Of a stretch of 64,000 bases of DNA, positions 10,561 to 21,644 are shown piece after piece (position 1 is the stretch's first letter; the number at the start of each line of letters is the position of its first letter). The notes below the pieces were generated by a model that was not told the DNA's origin, ran no database searches, and saw only the letters and a program-made list of their open reading frames with translations. The stretch comes from Micrasema longulum (lineage: Eukaryota; Arthropoda; Insecta; Trichoptera; Brachycentridae): NCBI GenBank assembly GCA_022494885.1, contig JAGVSM010002644.1, positions 124,001-188,000 on the forward strand, read 5' to 3'. Position numbers and translations under genes: made by a program.

Positions 10561-10975
10561 TTTAATAGGGGAATATCAATTTTGAATTAATTAGGGCCTA
10601 TGAAATACTGTCGAGTAAAAAAAAAAATTTTTGTACTTATTAATAGTAAAAAAAAAAAATTATATTCTGCAAAAACGGTTCATTGCATTGGCCACGCTCC
10701 TTTTATGTTACGACTCGGTTAAATTATGAACTTTGTGACTGTTTAAATTTAAATACACCATTGTCACAAATCTTGACGTCACAATTGCCAAGGTCAAACA
10801 TGTCGCGTTTTTGTCAAGACATGTTTTTTAACAATTACATTTTTAAAAATATGTATGAAAACATTTCTCCACAATATCCAGATTGATTTTGAATATACAA
10901 TTAATTTTTCTAAATTCATTTCACATGTTTTTATCGGTATTCGTAGTATGTGATATTTCCCTATTGTGCATGTAT
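10556..10975 (+). repeat. 420-bp dispersed repeat, partner of 38985-39420
   Basis: It aligns with the reverse complement of 38985-39420. Shared blocks include AAACGGTTCATTGCATTGGC, CACAAATCTTGACGTCACAA and ATTTCTCCACAATATCCA. Short open frames inside are incidental. Family unknown. Confidence 0.75.
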
Positions 10976-10999
10976 TTTTTGATAGGTGTCGAGTTTGCA

Positions 11000-11450
11000 T
11001 ATCAATGTGGTAATTAAGTAATCAATGTCTTTTAAAACATTGTAAGACCATAAATACAATCAAACTTATTCATATTTAGAATTGAAATAAAATATTCCTA
11101 TTCCTATAAATTATTCATATTGATCGACCAAAATAAACTTCTGGTTATACTGAAATATTTAGAAATGTTACAAATAATAAAAAGGTATTATTTTGTTAGT
11201 TTCTTACTGTAGTAGATTTTTCTGAAATATTTTTATAGACCGTATCTTTCTGTAAGGTAAAAAGTGTCTTTTTATTTGTAATAATTTTGAAACAATCATT
11301 GTGTGAAAATTTATATTTCGCCTTGAATTTTATTAATTTAAAATTTAAGTAGTGCTATATATGATAATGCTCATGTTTATTTGATAAAAGTTATGTTGCT
11401 GGAGTGTGTAAATATGTTCTGCAAGAGTTAAATAAATGTACACTTTTTAA
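11000..11450. other. AT-rich, no feature seen
   Basis: I see no coding frame, terminal repeat or recognisable mobile element here. Confidence 0.4.
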
Positions 11451-11454
11451 CAAA

Positions 11455-11995
11455 ACTTATAGTCCTTAAAATGTAACACGATTAGAATGACAGTTGTCAG
11501 AAAAAGTAACAACATAACTTTGTAGTAACGTCAATCGAGTTATTTATATTGACGCATGAAAAATCATTTGTATCTGGCGTGTTAATTATTTTTTTTAATA
11601 CAATACTTGAAACATAAATCAACATTAATATATAAAATCAGCTTTAAAACTAAAATAAACCTAATTATTAACGACGTTCTTACAAGGTTACATCATTTTG
11701 CAAAAACGTTAGAGATTGGACAAATTGATCAATGTAAATTGATTGTATAAAAAAATATTTCAATTGATTTTGTTCATGAAAAAAGTATAAATGTCTAATT
11801 TTTTGGTGAATTATTGTGTTAAACACACTATAATAGCCTTGTTTTTGCGTTTTTTATATCAATTCTCGGAAACAGAGTTTCGTGATTGCTGAACTGATAA
11901 GATCGATTTGATCAGTGATCAGTAATTTCCCATCACTAATGAAATTAGTTTGACAGCTGTCATTCTAATCAAGCTATATTTTAAGGACTTTAAGT
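11455..11995. mobile_element. TIR MITE, about 46-bp terminal repeats
   Basis: The left arm ACTTATAGTCCTTAAAATGT continues GATTAGAATGACAGTTGTCA. The right arm is its mirror: GACAGCTGTCATTCTAATC then ATTTTAAGGACTTTAAGT. It is about 541 bp and non-coding. Confidence 0.75.
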
Positions 11996-12271
11996 GTGTC
12001 CAACCAAACCTTTATCATGTAACTGGTTGGATTTAAATAAGTATTTATGGATATTCTCAACTGACATATTTTTACGTAGACTTCCTTAACGAAATTTATC
12101 TTCAATGCAGTTCACTTTGATAAAGCTATGAATCCTGCAATCAAGATACTACATATATCTTTAAAAAACAACTTAAGTCGCTAACTGTTTTTGCTAGCAA
12201 AAAATAGTATAAGCTGTTATTTGTTTAAAAACATAGCAATACATAAATCTTCATATGTTTCTAATGAAAGT

Positions 12272-12430
12272 TAATGGCGACCTCCGTATTGTAGTGGTTA
12301 AGATGCTTGACTCACACGGAGAGTTCCTGGTTCGATTTCCAGTTAGGGCACAAACAATATTTTTATCAAGCCTGGGTGTTTTGTGCTGTAATTGAGCCTT
12401 CTGTCCGTTGTGATACAAAAAAAAAATATA
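12272..12430 (+). mobile_element. tRNA-Val-like SINE, family 2
   Basis: The head CGACCTCCGTATTGTAGTGG then TTGACTCACACGG and GGTTCGATTTCC follows a tRNA-Val(CAC) layout. A tail block TGTGCTGTAATTGAGCC precedes an A-run. Same family as 37716-37885 (antisense) and 60268-60390. Confidence 0.75.
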
Positions 12431-12439
12431 TTGGCAAAC

Positions 12440-13270
12440 TATAAGTTTATAAAATAAATATAAATATGAGTTTTGATTCATATTGGACTTATACTTTTAA
12501 ATTGTGCAATTATTGTTTATTTAATTCTAATCTGTAGATGTTTGAATATCTATTTTATCAGATTTTTTCTGTTATATCAATTTATGCTTGAAATTGAATA
12601 TATGAATGTAAGTACATAATATAAATACAGGTAGGTGTTACAGTGCGTTTGAATGTTAAATAACCTATGTAAATGTTTTAGTTCCTGTCGGTGAACCAAA
12701 TAAACATGAAATTTTTGCTTGTGTAGGTGAATGTTTTATATAAAAACGTTTTGGTATGCACACAAAAGCAAAAGTTATTAATGCTTCGAATGGACTCTTC
12801 ACTCGATGATCAAGTTTCCTATTATATCGATAAGCTAGTTAATTTTGAATAGAACCCATTTATTTATTTCTTTTATTTACAATAAATACATGACACCGTT
12901 TTTACATTCCTGTCCCAACTTGCTAGAAATGAAATTTATGTTGGCACTTACGAATGTGTTATTTGTGACTGTTTTAAATATTTTTGCTTCTTTTAATACA
13001 AAAAATAACATAATGAATAATAATTTTCAAAATTGAAATCAAATACTGATCTATGACAAAATAAATGAAACATTACCAATCTTCGACATGTAGAATTTAT
13101 TGTAGCAACCATTTTTGTTTGTTTATTTTCTTCAATATTAGGTAATAATACATCATTTAACAACTGTGCATTGATATTTTTATTGAATATAGCTTTTAAA
13201 TGGTGCATTTAAATATTTAATTCATATATTTATTAATAATTCCTATTAAATCGATTGTTTTATAAGATAT
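12440..13270. other. AT-rich, no feature seen
   Basis: Only short chance frames; no motif or repeat recognised. Confidence 0.4.
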
Positions 13271-13273
13271 TTA

Positions 13274-13440
13274 ACCAGGTTGTGGTCACGTGGCAGTATT
13301 CGGACTCACGGATCAAAGATCCTTAGGTCAAATCCCATTCTACCATAATTTTATTCCCATTTTTCCAGCACAAAGTGTTTATGAGTTTTAGGAAATGAAC
13401 TGAAAATTTAAATATTTAACGAGAACTTGAATATTTATTT
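13274..13440 (+). mobile_element. tRNA-like SINE, family 3
   Basis: GGTTGTGGTCACGTGGCAGT, then CTCACGGATC, GGTCAAATCCC and the body TTTTCCAGCACAAAGTGTTT. The closest relative in this window is 35347-35520. Confidence 0.7.
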
Positions 13441-13777
13441 TTAACAAAATATAAAAATATTGACCTCATTTTAAGGGAAGAAAGGGTAAAAAAAAGAATT
13501 TCTCAATATTTATCACCATATATTTTTTTTATATTGTAACGAATCATTCATTCCATTGGTCCAAAATATTTTTAAACTAATAGAAAATAACAATCATGTT
13601 TTGCATGGCTTATAAAGCATTTTGAGTAATCTTACCTTTATGAAATCGTAATTTTAAGTATTTGACTGTATGTGAACCCGTTTTGTGAGAATCTAATATT
13701 AATAAAACTTATTTATTTCATAAATCTTGTGTTTTACTAACTTTAATAATTCTTTTGTAAACTTGTGAACAATTTGT

Positions 13778-13884
13778 CGGGATCGTAGAACAATGACGCA
13801 TGTGATTTTCTTAATCTTTACTTGAGAGCGGTTAAAGTTTCTTTGACACTATGTCATAACTTGATAAGTATTCACAATCCCGAT
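13778..13884 (+). mobile_element. Short MITE, partial copy
   Basis: GTCGGGATCGTAGAACAATG at the left and a truncated CAATCCCGA at the right match the fuller copy at 25772-25941. Confidence 0.6.
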
Positions 13885-14129
13885 GAATTATTTAATTTTT
13901 ATTAAAAAAAAAAAAATACGCCTCATGAAAGTTACAGGTACCTACCTATTATATTTGTACGAGAACCAATTTGTGGCATTAAGGTTAAGGTAAAGAGGTA
14001 CATGTCACTAAAATGAGAAAATTATAAAACTGTAAGATTTTCATATTTTAAAATATTATCAATCTTTTATAAGATTTCCATATTCAAATCATCTCGACAC
14101 ATTACTAAGACTATATATATGCTGTATTA

Positions 14130-14420
14130 TGTAAATAAAAAAATCCTGCCTACCTCAGAACAAGTATTTACAATACATATTGAGGATAGACAATATCTAA
14201 TTGACCACTGCAGGAGACGGCTGCGAGATATTGTATAGATTTATATACTATTATTATTATCATTTTTTTGCTTTTATTTAATTATGTACATGCTTCCACT
14301 TTCCATTATGTTGTATCCCAACTCAACACAGTGCCCTTGCCCTCATAGAGTTTGGGATACGTTATTATTATTTCTTTGTGATATATTTATATGTATTTGT
14401 AAGAATGAATAAAAAAAAAT
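14130..14420 (+). mobile_element. LINE 3' end
   Basis: The 3'-UTR block CCCAACTCAACACAGTGCCC followed by AATAAAAAAAAA resembles the LINE tail at 50890-50995. A short upstream frame reads RRRLRDIV and may be the ORF end. Confidence 0.4.
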
Positions 14421-14756
14421 GTTTTCTTATAATTTAATTTGACATAATTGTATTACTTATATAAATTATAATTGTATTAATTTGACTTAATCGTACCCTT
14501 TATAACATATTGTATTTTTTACTATAATAAACACCCATTTTTGGCACTGAATTAAATATACAAATATACATGCGGTGCCAGACAATCTTCATGAATGTAA
14601 TAATTTGAACGTCGTTTATCAGTTACTATCTCGCAAATGACTCCCCATACTGTGCGAAAAATATAACTGCACGTCGGTCTGATTATGCCTAACTAAAATC
14701 ACCATTTCTTTGTTCCGTTTTCTGCACCCCAAAAGTGAACCAATTTTATTGTTTTT

Positions 14757-15164
14757 TTTAGAAAGAGAATCAGAATGGAAAAATGCTCTGTGTGTACCTT
14801 GCGTTTTTGAAAATAGTTATCATATCATTAATTAGAGCATTAAATTAGACAGCAAAGTTTCTTAAAAATGTACGAAAAAAAATAAATATATATATTTCAA
14901 TAAAAACGCACCACCTGACGTCACTGGTTCATATAAACCAACTAATGATATGAGAGCTGTAAAGGATATCCGGTTTGCTTACCGTAAACGAACCAATCGA
15001 GAGAATTGATAGAGAAGAACCTCTGATGCCACACGCGGAGTTATTTCAGAAATTCAAAACTTAAAAAAATCATAGCGCTGATAATACGACATAAAAAAAT
15101 AAAAGTCTTAGTTTAATAGTCTTTTAACAAATAAAAAAATTAAAAAAACACTGAACCCCTCATT
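14757..15164 (+). mobile_element. MITE of the GAGGAAGTTCAGT family
   Basis: The right end CACTGAACCCCTCATT is kept and the left end is eroded. The body shares ACACGCGGAGT and AGCATTAAATT blocks with the copies at 16139 and 27884. Confidence 0.6.
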
Positions 15165-15414
15165 CATTTCATCCTGAGTTTACGCATTTAAAGTTTATTC
15201 TAAGATAGCGCTCAAAATTGTATGTATAAAAATTAAACCAGTAAGGAACTTAATGGCTCCCTCTCACAATCAACTAAAAGTGACTTGTATCATTTTGCCT
15301 ACAGGCCACAAAATTAACATTTCAATATTTTTGGTTAGAGTAAAACAATGATTTCACAATAAATAATTCTTAGCACCTAACATAATTATTTAAGGCAAAT
15401 TAATTAAAATATGA

Positions 15415-15605
15415 ATCTCACCCGCATCAATAAATGTTTCAGTTATTTTACTTCATAAAAGTCAGTAGATAGAAAAGTTGATGAAACGTGGATATTTAAA
15501 CTTACTCAGAATGTTGAATGTTATCAGTGCGTAAAGTTTCCATTTAAACCAGCGAACGACATGTCATTAGCCTTGTAAATGCTTAGACTTACATATTCCC
15601 TTCTC
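15415..15605 (-). repeat. Rep-A family, decayed copy
   Basis: It contains CTCACCCGCATCAATAAATG and degenerate versions of the family blocks AAACCAGCGAACGACATGTC and GTAAATGCTTAGACTTACAT. Confidence 0.6.
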
Positions 15606-15957
15606 AAAAATGTGTTCTCTTTTGCAATAAATTCAATACTTAATTAAAAGTAGCCAATGATTTATTCAAATTCAGTAATCAGCTAATTTCAATCACATTT
15701 CCCAACTTAAATAAATGGTTAGAAAATAATCTATCTAAAATACCTAAACATTATAAGATACCGTAAATCGTAATATTTGCAATGCTAAAATCAACAATTT
15801 GTTTTTTTAGGGCATGCTTTAATTATAAACATTTGGGTTATTATTATTATATATATTTGGGTTTTATTAATTATAAACATTTTTTATTAATATATAGTTT
15901 TTATTTTTTATTTCGTTGCCATTTCTAACAAGTAAGAAATAACCATGGTTCGAAATG

Positions 15958-16045
15958 AGAATCAGGTTGTGGTAGGACAAAATTCGTACCTCGGACCTTT
16001 GATTCACGAATCCGCAACATTTCTACGGGACCACAACCTCTTTTT
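15958..16045 (-). mobile_element. SINE family 3 head, antisense
   Basis: The reverse strand reads AGGTTGTGGTCCCGTAGAAA, then a diverged middle and CTACCACAACC. The open frame over it on the plus strand is not a gene. Confidence 0.55.
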
Positions 16046-16138
16046 TTTTCCCCATGCATATAATTTTTTATTTACATTCCTTGCTACTTTTAAGAAAAAT
16101 ATTGTCGTCATTTTTATTTGCGACTTTTAAAATACAAA

Positions 16139-16516
16139 GAGGAAGTTCAGTGCTACGGGAAATTGGATGTAAAAAAATGTTTTCTTGCGAGCGGTAAAAA
16201 TTAGAGCATTTAATTAACGGCGAAGTTTCTCTAAAATGTACGAAAAAAATTATTCAAATTTACTGCTTTAAACGACGTTACAAGTTTTTATAAATTTATC
16301 AAAATAGAGTGTTGTGATGGATTTCTGGTTCCCGGTAAGCCAACTCACCAATCGGGACAACTCACTGAAGAGAACTAGCGACGTCACGGACGGAGTAATT
16401 GAAATAAAAATACATATAAAAAAAACGTAGCGATGATAAAACGATACATATTTTTATGCTTTGCTTGATAGTCTATTTACAAATATTTTTATTTTTAAAA
16501 ACCACTGAACTTCCTG
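16139..16516 (+). mobile_element. TIR MITE (GAGGAAGTTCAGTG), best copy
   Basis: The left end GAGGAAGTTCAGTG mirrors the right end CACTGAACTTCCT. It is 378 bp and non-coding. It shares GGTTCCCGGTAAGCC and TAGCGACGTCACG with the other copies. Confidence 0.8.
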
Positions 16517-16716
16517 ATCGAGTATCATAAAACCTAAAATGCTCATTTATTTAGCACCTTTTTTATCCTTGACAAGAAGAATTATATTAATTATCTGCAT
16601 TTCCTTCCATTCGTTAACATTTGTAGATTTACATAATAGTATTTAGTATTATGATTTTTTCGACAAAATATTTATCATTTCCGTGATATATCAACCCTTA
16701 TCTCGCTCTGCTTCCC

Positions 16717-16902
16717 TTAACCACGTGGTGAGTACTGTTTCCGTATGCGAGACAGTATAGAAGAATCTGTGTTGGATAAAGCGCGAATCTCAGTATTTTT
16801 ACCACACAAACCTTTGTCATCCTTATTCATATTTGCAATAAAGGCGACAACCCGCTGACCTAATGTACAATTATTGATTAGCACGCTGTGACGCTGGCCG
16901 CT
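16717..16902 (-). CDS. Unidentified 61-codon open frame; possible exon or gene fragment
   Basis: The frame is open from an in-frame stop at 16903-16905 to TAA at 16717-16719. An ATG at 16828-16830 would give 37 residues starting MNKDDKGLCGKNTEIRALS and ending IRKQYSPRG. Composition is less AT-rich than its surroundings and the residue mix looks protein-like (charged, few runs). A possible acceptor TACATTAG on this strand would give an exon beginning just before GQRVVAFIANMNKDDKG. I do not recognise the family. The overlapping plus frame is also open for about 45 codons, so chance or a decayed element cannot be excluded. Confidence 0.25.
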   Translation of the reverse strand, partial: SGQRHSVLINNCTLGQRVVAFIANMNKDDKGLCGKNTEIRALSNTDSSILSRIRKQYSPRG

Positions 16903-17132
16903 CTAAATGTGGCTGCGAGACGCGTAAGTCGGCATGATTAAAATTAAATAAACGTTAGCGTAGTAACAATTTTTAATTTAACATTAACATGATATTAGTG
17001 ATGTAATAACTTATATTTACAAATAAGTTATTAATTTAACAAAAAAAATATTTTTTAGTTTCGTTTTATAATAAAAAATCTTTGGGCCAAACATTAATCA
17101 ATAGCAAAAATCAGGTCAACAAATTTGAATAA

Positions 17133-17471
17133 AGCGGAATTTATGAATTAACATGTACTTTTCCTGGTTCATATATAGGACAAAGCGGGAGTGCAATTAA
17201 ATAAAGACTGAAAGAACATTTAGCTTCACATAGATTAAATAACGATATATCAAATTATGCATCACATTGAAATGAATTAAAATATAATTTTGACTAATCA
17301 AAAAACATATTTTTTTTACATGTAGGACATAAAGGTCAACAGTTAGAAAGATTAGACATTTTAGAAATAAAGCGGATAAAAAATAATAGCTATAGAATTG
17401 TAATAAATCAGCAGATAGAATTAAAAAACTCACCCTTATTAGCCCCTTTAGTTGGACCCTGCACATTGTAA
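17133..17471 (+). pseudogene. Penelope-like element GIY-YIG endonuclease remnant
   Basis: One frame with three or four internal stops reads SGIYELTCTFPGSYIGQSG, then RLKEHLASHRLNNDISNYA, LHVGHKGQQLERLDILEIKR and a terminal PLLAPLVGPCTL. GIY at the start and YIG eleven residues later are the defining pair of the GIY-YIG nuclease fold, which in animals is carried by Penelope-like retroelements C-terminal to the reverse transcriptase. The conserved Arg (RLKEH) follows. Stops after FE, AIK, ASH and NFD show it is dead. No RT domain is seen upstream, so the copy is 5'-truncated. Confidence 0.8.
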
Positions 17472-17614
17472 TAAAACAATAAATGTTTTTCATAGAATAG
17501 AATCCTCTCTTTAAGTACACTGCCAACACATGTTTCAATAATTTGTCCCACTCTGTTCCATTGAAATATTGCGTATTATATCTCTTTCAACTTATTTTTT
17601 TTAATGTACCCACG

Positions 17615-18008
17615 CTTAAGATAATATTTTATTTATTTACACTCTTTATCGAAATACAATTTTACGTTCATTTTGCCCAGCCAACAAGGGTACATACCTT
17701 GTTCCAAGCTAGGCAATTACATTTTAATATATTATAATAGTTAACAAATTAATAGAGAGCACTGACAAATAAAATATAAACTTATTTGTAGACACATTTT
17801 GATACATATACATACACATATATACACACACATACATATACCCATGCGCATACACATACATACATTCATAAAAACAAAGACAATTTATGTACGCGAAACT
17901 TCATGGTTGCCATCTATAAATATATTTTTAAAAATTATTCCTTATTTTTATCTTTTATTTTGGAGATCCAGTAAGAATCTCCAATCCGTGTTTAGTTTTA
18001 AATAAATT
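17615..18008 (-). mobile_element. Antisense LINE 3' UTR, inserted in the Penelope-like remnant
   Basis: Antisense A-rich tail (TATTTTATTTATTTACAC), the block CCAACAAGGGTACATACC TT shared with 52395-52420, a degenerate (TACA)n stretch at 17805-17865 and GATCCAGTAAGAATCTCC, shared in degenerate form with 53320. Confidence 0.6.
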
Positions 18009-18030
18009 ATCCTTACACTGTACTATATTC

Positions 18031-18075
18031 ACTAGTCTGAAGATGCCCATTAAAAGGTGAAAGTGCTACTTGGTC
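18031..18075 (+). ncRNA. Hammerhead-like motif, degenerate
   Basis: CTGAAGA (18037-18043) matches the CUGANGA core, a short stem follows (TGCC/GGTG with an 8-nt loop), and GAAA is at 18059-18062. It lies downstream of the GIY-YIG remnant on the same strand, where Penelope-like elements carry such motifs in their terminal repeats. Stem I pairing is poor. Confidence 0.35.
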
Positions 18076-18599
18076 AAACAAATAAGTGGAAGTGTACTAA
18101 GTATTTTAAAATTAGTAACTTTTATGTAAATATAAGTGATTACATCATTACAATGGAATTCCATCAAGAATTGTCGAGAAATAATTTAAATCGGACAAAT
18201 CATATTAGGTATAAAATAATTCTGCAGATAGCAAAATATTGTGAAGTATTTATTGCACGTAAACTATAAACATTGTTTAGAATTACATAAGTAAGCAGGG
18301 GTTCGAAAGGTTAGGGTCCCGGTGATCCGTCTTTTGCTGGAAGTACAGATAAAAATAAATGCCGATAAATGCCAATTTGCATATCACCAGGAAAACTACT
18401 ATCAAGTCCTACTCTTAAGCGTTCTCCCCGGGAATCCTAGAAATGTGATCAGAAAACAGACTGTTGGAGGCAAAAGTTGATGGAGCCCAATATAGGATGA
18501 TATGAGATGTAGCACCATTGAAGAAGAATAAGTGTTTAGTCATGTCGTTGAAGGTTTTATCTCATTCACAAAAAAAAAAATACCTACTGAAACTTCATC

Positions 18600-19680
18600 G
18601 TACAAAAATAAAATAAAACGGGAAATCAAAATTTATTGAACGGTCGTAATTTCATTTTGCTGTGCAGTTTTTAAAAAATATTTTGAAACATTTTTAATAA
18701 TAAAAGAAAATATAACGGAAAATCAAAAATTATTAAGCGATCGTATCAACGTTAGTTTAAATCATTTTTAATAATAAAAGGTATTGGGTCAGTAAAAAAA
18801 TTTCACAAAATTACTACTTTTAAATTATGCACAGGAAGGGTACAAAATATTGAAGATGGATAGCAATATTTATGGTGAGTATTAAACTAATAATGCCATC
18901 TGACGGCAGTTGGCATGATCTTTATTTCTGTTTAGTAAAATTTGTCATAAAGGCTCTACTTTCCAATATAATTGGACAGCGATTATTCAATATGAATTAA
19001 AACCAATTTAGAAGGTAAAAAAACAGTAAAGAATATTTATGAGAAGCAGATTCCTGTATACCGATAAGTATATTTTCATTTCGGGGTTCGAAAACTTAAA
19101 AACGTCATATCTCAAAATTTCATTTTGCGACATTCGTCTTTTATGTCCCGTACCCTTCATATTATAATTACCGAACATTTATTAAATAACTTTAACTGTA
19201 TTGCTGTGTCTTATTTTCTTAAAAATGAACAATATTTAAAATTCGATTTATAAAACTACACTTTTTTCTATCACAATATTATAATATGACAACATTAATA
19301 TAAGTTGAATGTTGTTTTTAGGTAAATAGGAATAGCATTTAATGAGTTTTTATTTTATTTTAAATAATACCAATGTAGCTTTAAATGGGATGTAAAGTAC
19401 AAATATGTTTAGTGTACCTTTGAATTTCTGGAAAAGTATACAAATAAAAAAATATAACATTAGTTTTAAGCCTTAAATTATTTTTAGATCTCAAGCAAGC
19501 AGCATAAAATTACAAACTACAAGAATTTCTCAAGAAAATACTATTTTTAGGATTAAACTTAATTCTAAATATTGCCATTGAAACAGCCAATGACAAATCT
19601 CTTCTCCAAAAATGTCCCTATCTGCTTAAATATATACGTTTTTCAAATAATTAAAGTTTACGCTTTAATGTTAGATTTCT
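18600..19680. other. Non-coding; weak mariner-like terminus
   Basis: A TATTGGGTCAGTAAAAAAAT block near 18782 is reminiscent of a mariner end, and GGAAGGGTAC at 18834 mirrors GTACCCTTC near 19149. No transposase can be read. The rest is unassigned. Confidence 0.3.
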
Positions 19681-19689
19681 GTTTAGTTT

Positions 19690-20017
19690 TGTCACCACGA
19701 GCCGGAGCGTCCCGACGCATGGCGAAAATGCGCAGACGCGGAAACATGGCGTCTCTGCTACATTTGCAGCTGACTTCGTTACTATAAGTATATTTTGTTT
19801 ATTTTCTATTTAAAAGAAACCATGTCTTCCGAATGTGAATCCTTCTTTTAGTTCATTGTAAATATTCCGAACTAGTAAGCGTCCCGTTATGGCTAAATAC
19901 CCAAGTTAATTATAAATGGTGTCCTTTCACTTAACTGTCAAACAGATTCGCGCAATAATTATCCGTTGCAAATACACTATGGAAACTAAGTGCACGATGT
20001 CGTGAAGGAAATTTAAG
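19690..20017 (+). promoter_or_regulatory. CpG-richer block, possible first exon
   Basis: A local rise in GC and CpG (GAGCCGGAGCGTCCCGACGC, then two ATGGCG motifs) is followed 250 bp later by a strong 5' splice site AAG/GTAAGA at 20018. This could be an untranslated first exon, perhaps of the PDZ gene 25 kb downstream. That link is inference. Confidence 0.3.
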
Positions 20018-20763
20018 GTAAGAAATTCGATATTAAATAAATTGGGTATAGTTTTTCAATACGTGAATTTATAATTTTTTTAATTTGAGTGAAAATCTAC
20101 TCAAGCTTCATGGAACTTTTTATTTCCATGACGTATTTAAATAAATAAATTACTTAAATATTTTAATGTCGGTAGCTTAACAAAACACAACAATTATTAT
20201 TGAAGAATTCATCGAAATTACACAAAATAACTTATTTTATTAATTCTTCAAAATTGTTTTATTTTGAAGTCTCAAATTTACGCATAATAAACAAGTAATC
20301 AATAAATATGATATTTTTGTCTGGAAATTAATTAATATCGAATAAATATTTTGAAATAAAAAAAATGATGATTGTGAAAACGTAATACTGAACTTAATAC
20401 AAAGGGCATAATTTTAATAGGAATCATTTTCATCGCGTGATTTATTGAACTAATATTTATTAATATACATAAATAATCTATTGTACACCCTTATTTTTTA
20501 AACGCATATTTGTATTACATGTTGCCAAATAAAATTATCCTGTGTGCGTTATTCGTTTAACTTTTAAAAAAAAATTAAAAAAATATGACGCACATGAAAA
20601 AATAATGAGCCTGAAATATTACCGGAACAAATACAAAAATTTAAACCTTATTAAAAATATATATGTAAGTAAAATAATGAACCCGTGATGCTAGCTTGCC
20701 AAATTGACTTTACAAAATTGCATATTTCTAAATAGGTGTGAAGGTTTTCACGGTCACTGTTAT

Positions 20764-20933
20764 CAATTTGTTTATTTTTTGGGTGATACCGTGTCTGTTG
20801 GATTTGTTCCGACGTTTTGGCTACCATTGCAGGAGCCATCTTCACTCAGTTTACCCTAAAGATGGCTTCTGCAATGGTAGCCAAAACATCGGAACAAATC
20901 CGACACGGTATCACCCAAAAAAGAAACACATTG
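20764..20933. repeat. 170-bp hairpin with hammerhead-like arms
   Basis: Arms of about 77 bp flank a 16-nt loop (20843-20858), broken only by a 4-nt indel and a few mismatches. Each arm carries AAGATGGC, GGTAGCCAAAAC and GGAACAAATCCGACACGG, similar to the CUGAAGA-stem-GAAAC arrangement of hammerhead motifs, with the GAAAC changed to AAAAC in both. Confidence 0.8.
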
Positions 20934-20999
20934 CATATTTCTGTTTATTTTTAATGTAGATATTATAATTATTAATGATTTTAATGTAATGGTGAGCAT

Positions 21000-21640
21000 T
21001 TAAGTTTTAAAACCTCGTAAATATTTGAATCTAGGTATTATTCTAGGGTGCATAATATAAGAATCCTCAGTGCTTTAATGTATGGCGCGTGATATTTAAA
21101 TTGATTGTAGAGCGCTTATTATTTAAATTACGCTATTATTCAGTGGACTGCTAAAATAACTTGTCTGCGATGTGAAAAAAGGACAAATAACACAATAGTA
21201 TTGCATTTTCATTGACGTATTAAAAATATTAAATAAAACCGGTTACTGTAAGTTTTTAGCAAAAAATAATGTGCGAACATTTTACATTGATTCATTAGTA
21301 AAACTGAAATAAAAGCTAAATATAAACGCACGTGCTGTGAAGTTGTTAAAATTAGTACGTTTTATCTACAAGCAAAAAACAGAATTGGATTTACAGAAAA
21401 ATCGATGTTTTAAAAAACGGTCAAAGTTTCCCTTCAAATATTTTATGAAATTTTTTGATGTTTTAGAGTGTTATTTTTAGTATAAAAATAATAATCAAAA
21501 ATTTTATATGAACACATTATTATTTTACAATTATTTCCATATTGATAAGATGCGTAGCGTTTTTATATATTTATGTTTAGTTGTTTAGAAAAAATACTGT
21601 CAAATAAATGACATAAAATAAAAAAGTTATTTTAGTTTTC
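21000..21640. other. AT-rich, no feature seen
   Basis: No coding or repeat signal recognised. Confidence 0.4.
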
Positions 21641-21644
21641 TAAT

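Noticed and set aside
17197..17538. 113-codon minus frame
   Set aside because: Antisense shadow of the GIY-YIG remnant.
17799..18005. Plus frame of repeated His-Ile/Thr residues
   Set aside because: Translation of a (TACA)n-type stretch in an antisense LINE 3' UTR.
18834..19157. TIR element bounded by GGAAGGGTAC and GTACCCTTC
   Set aside because: Only about 10 bp of inverted match and no supporting second copy; could be chance.
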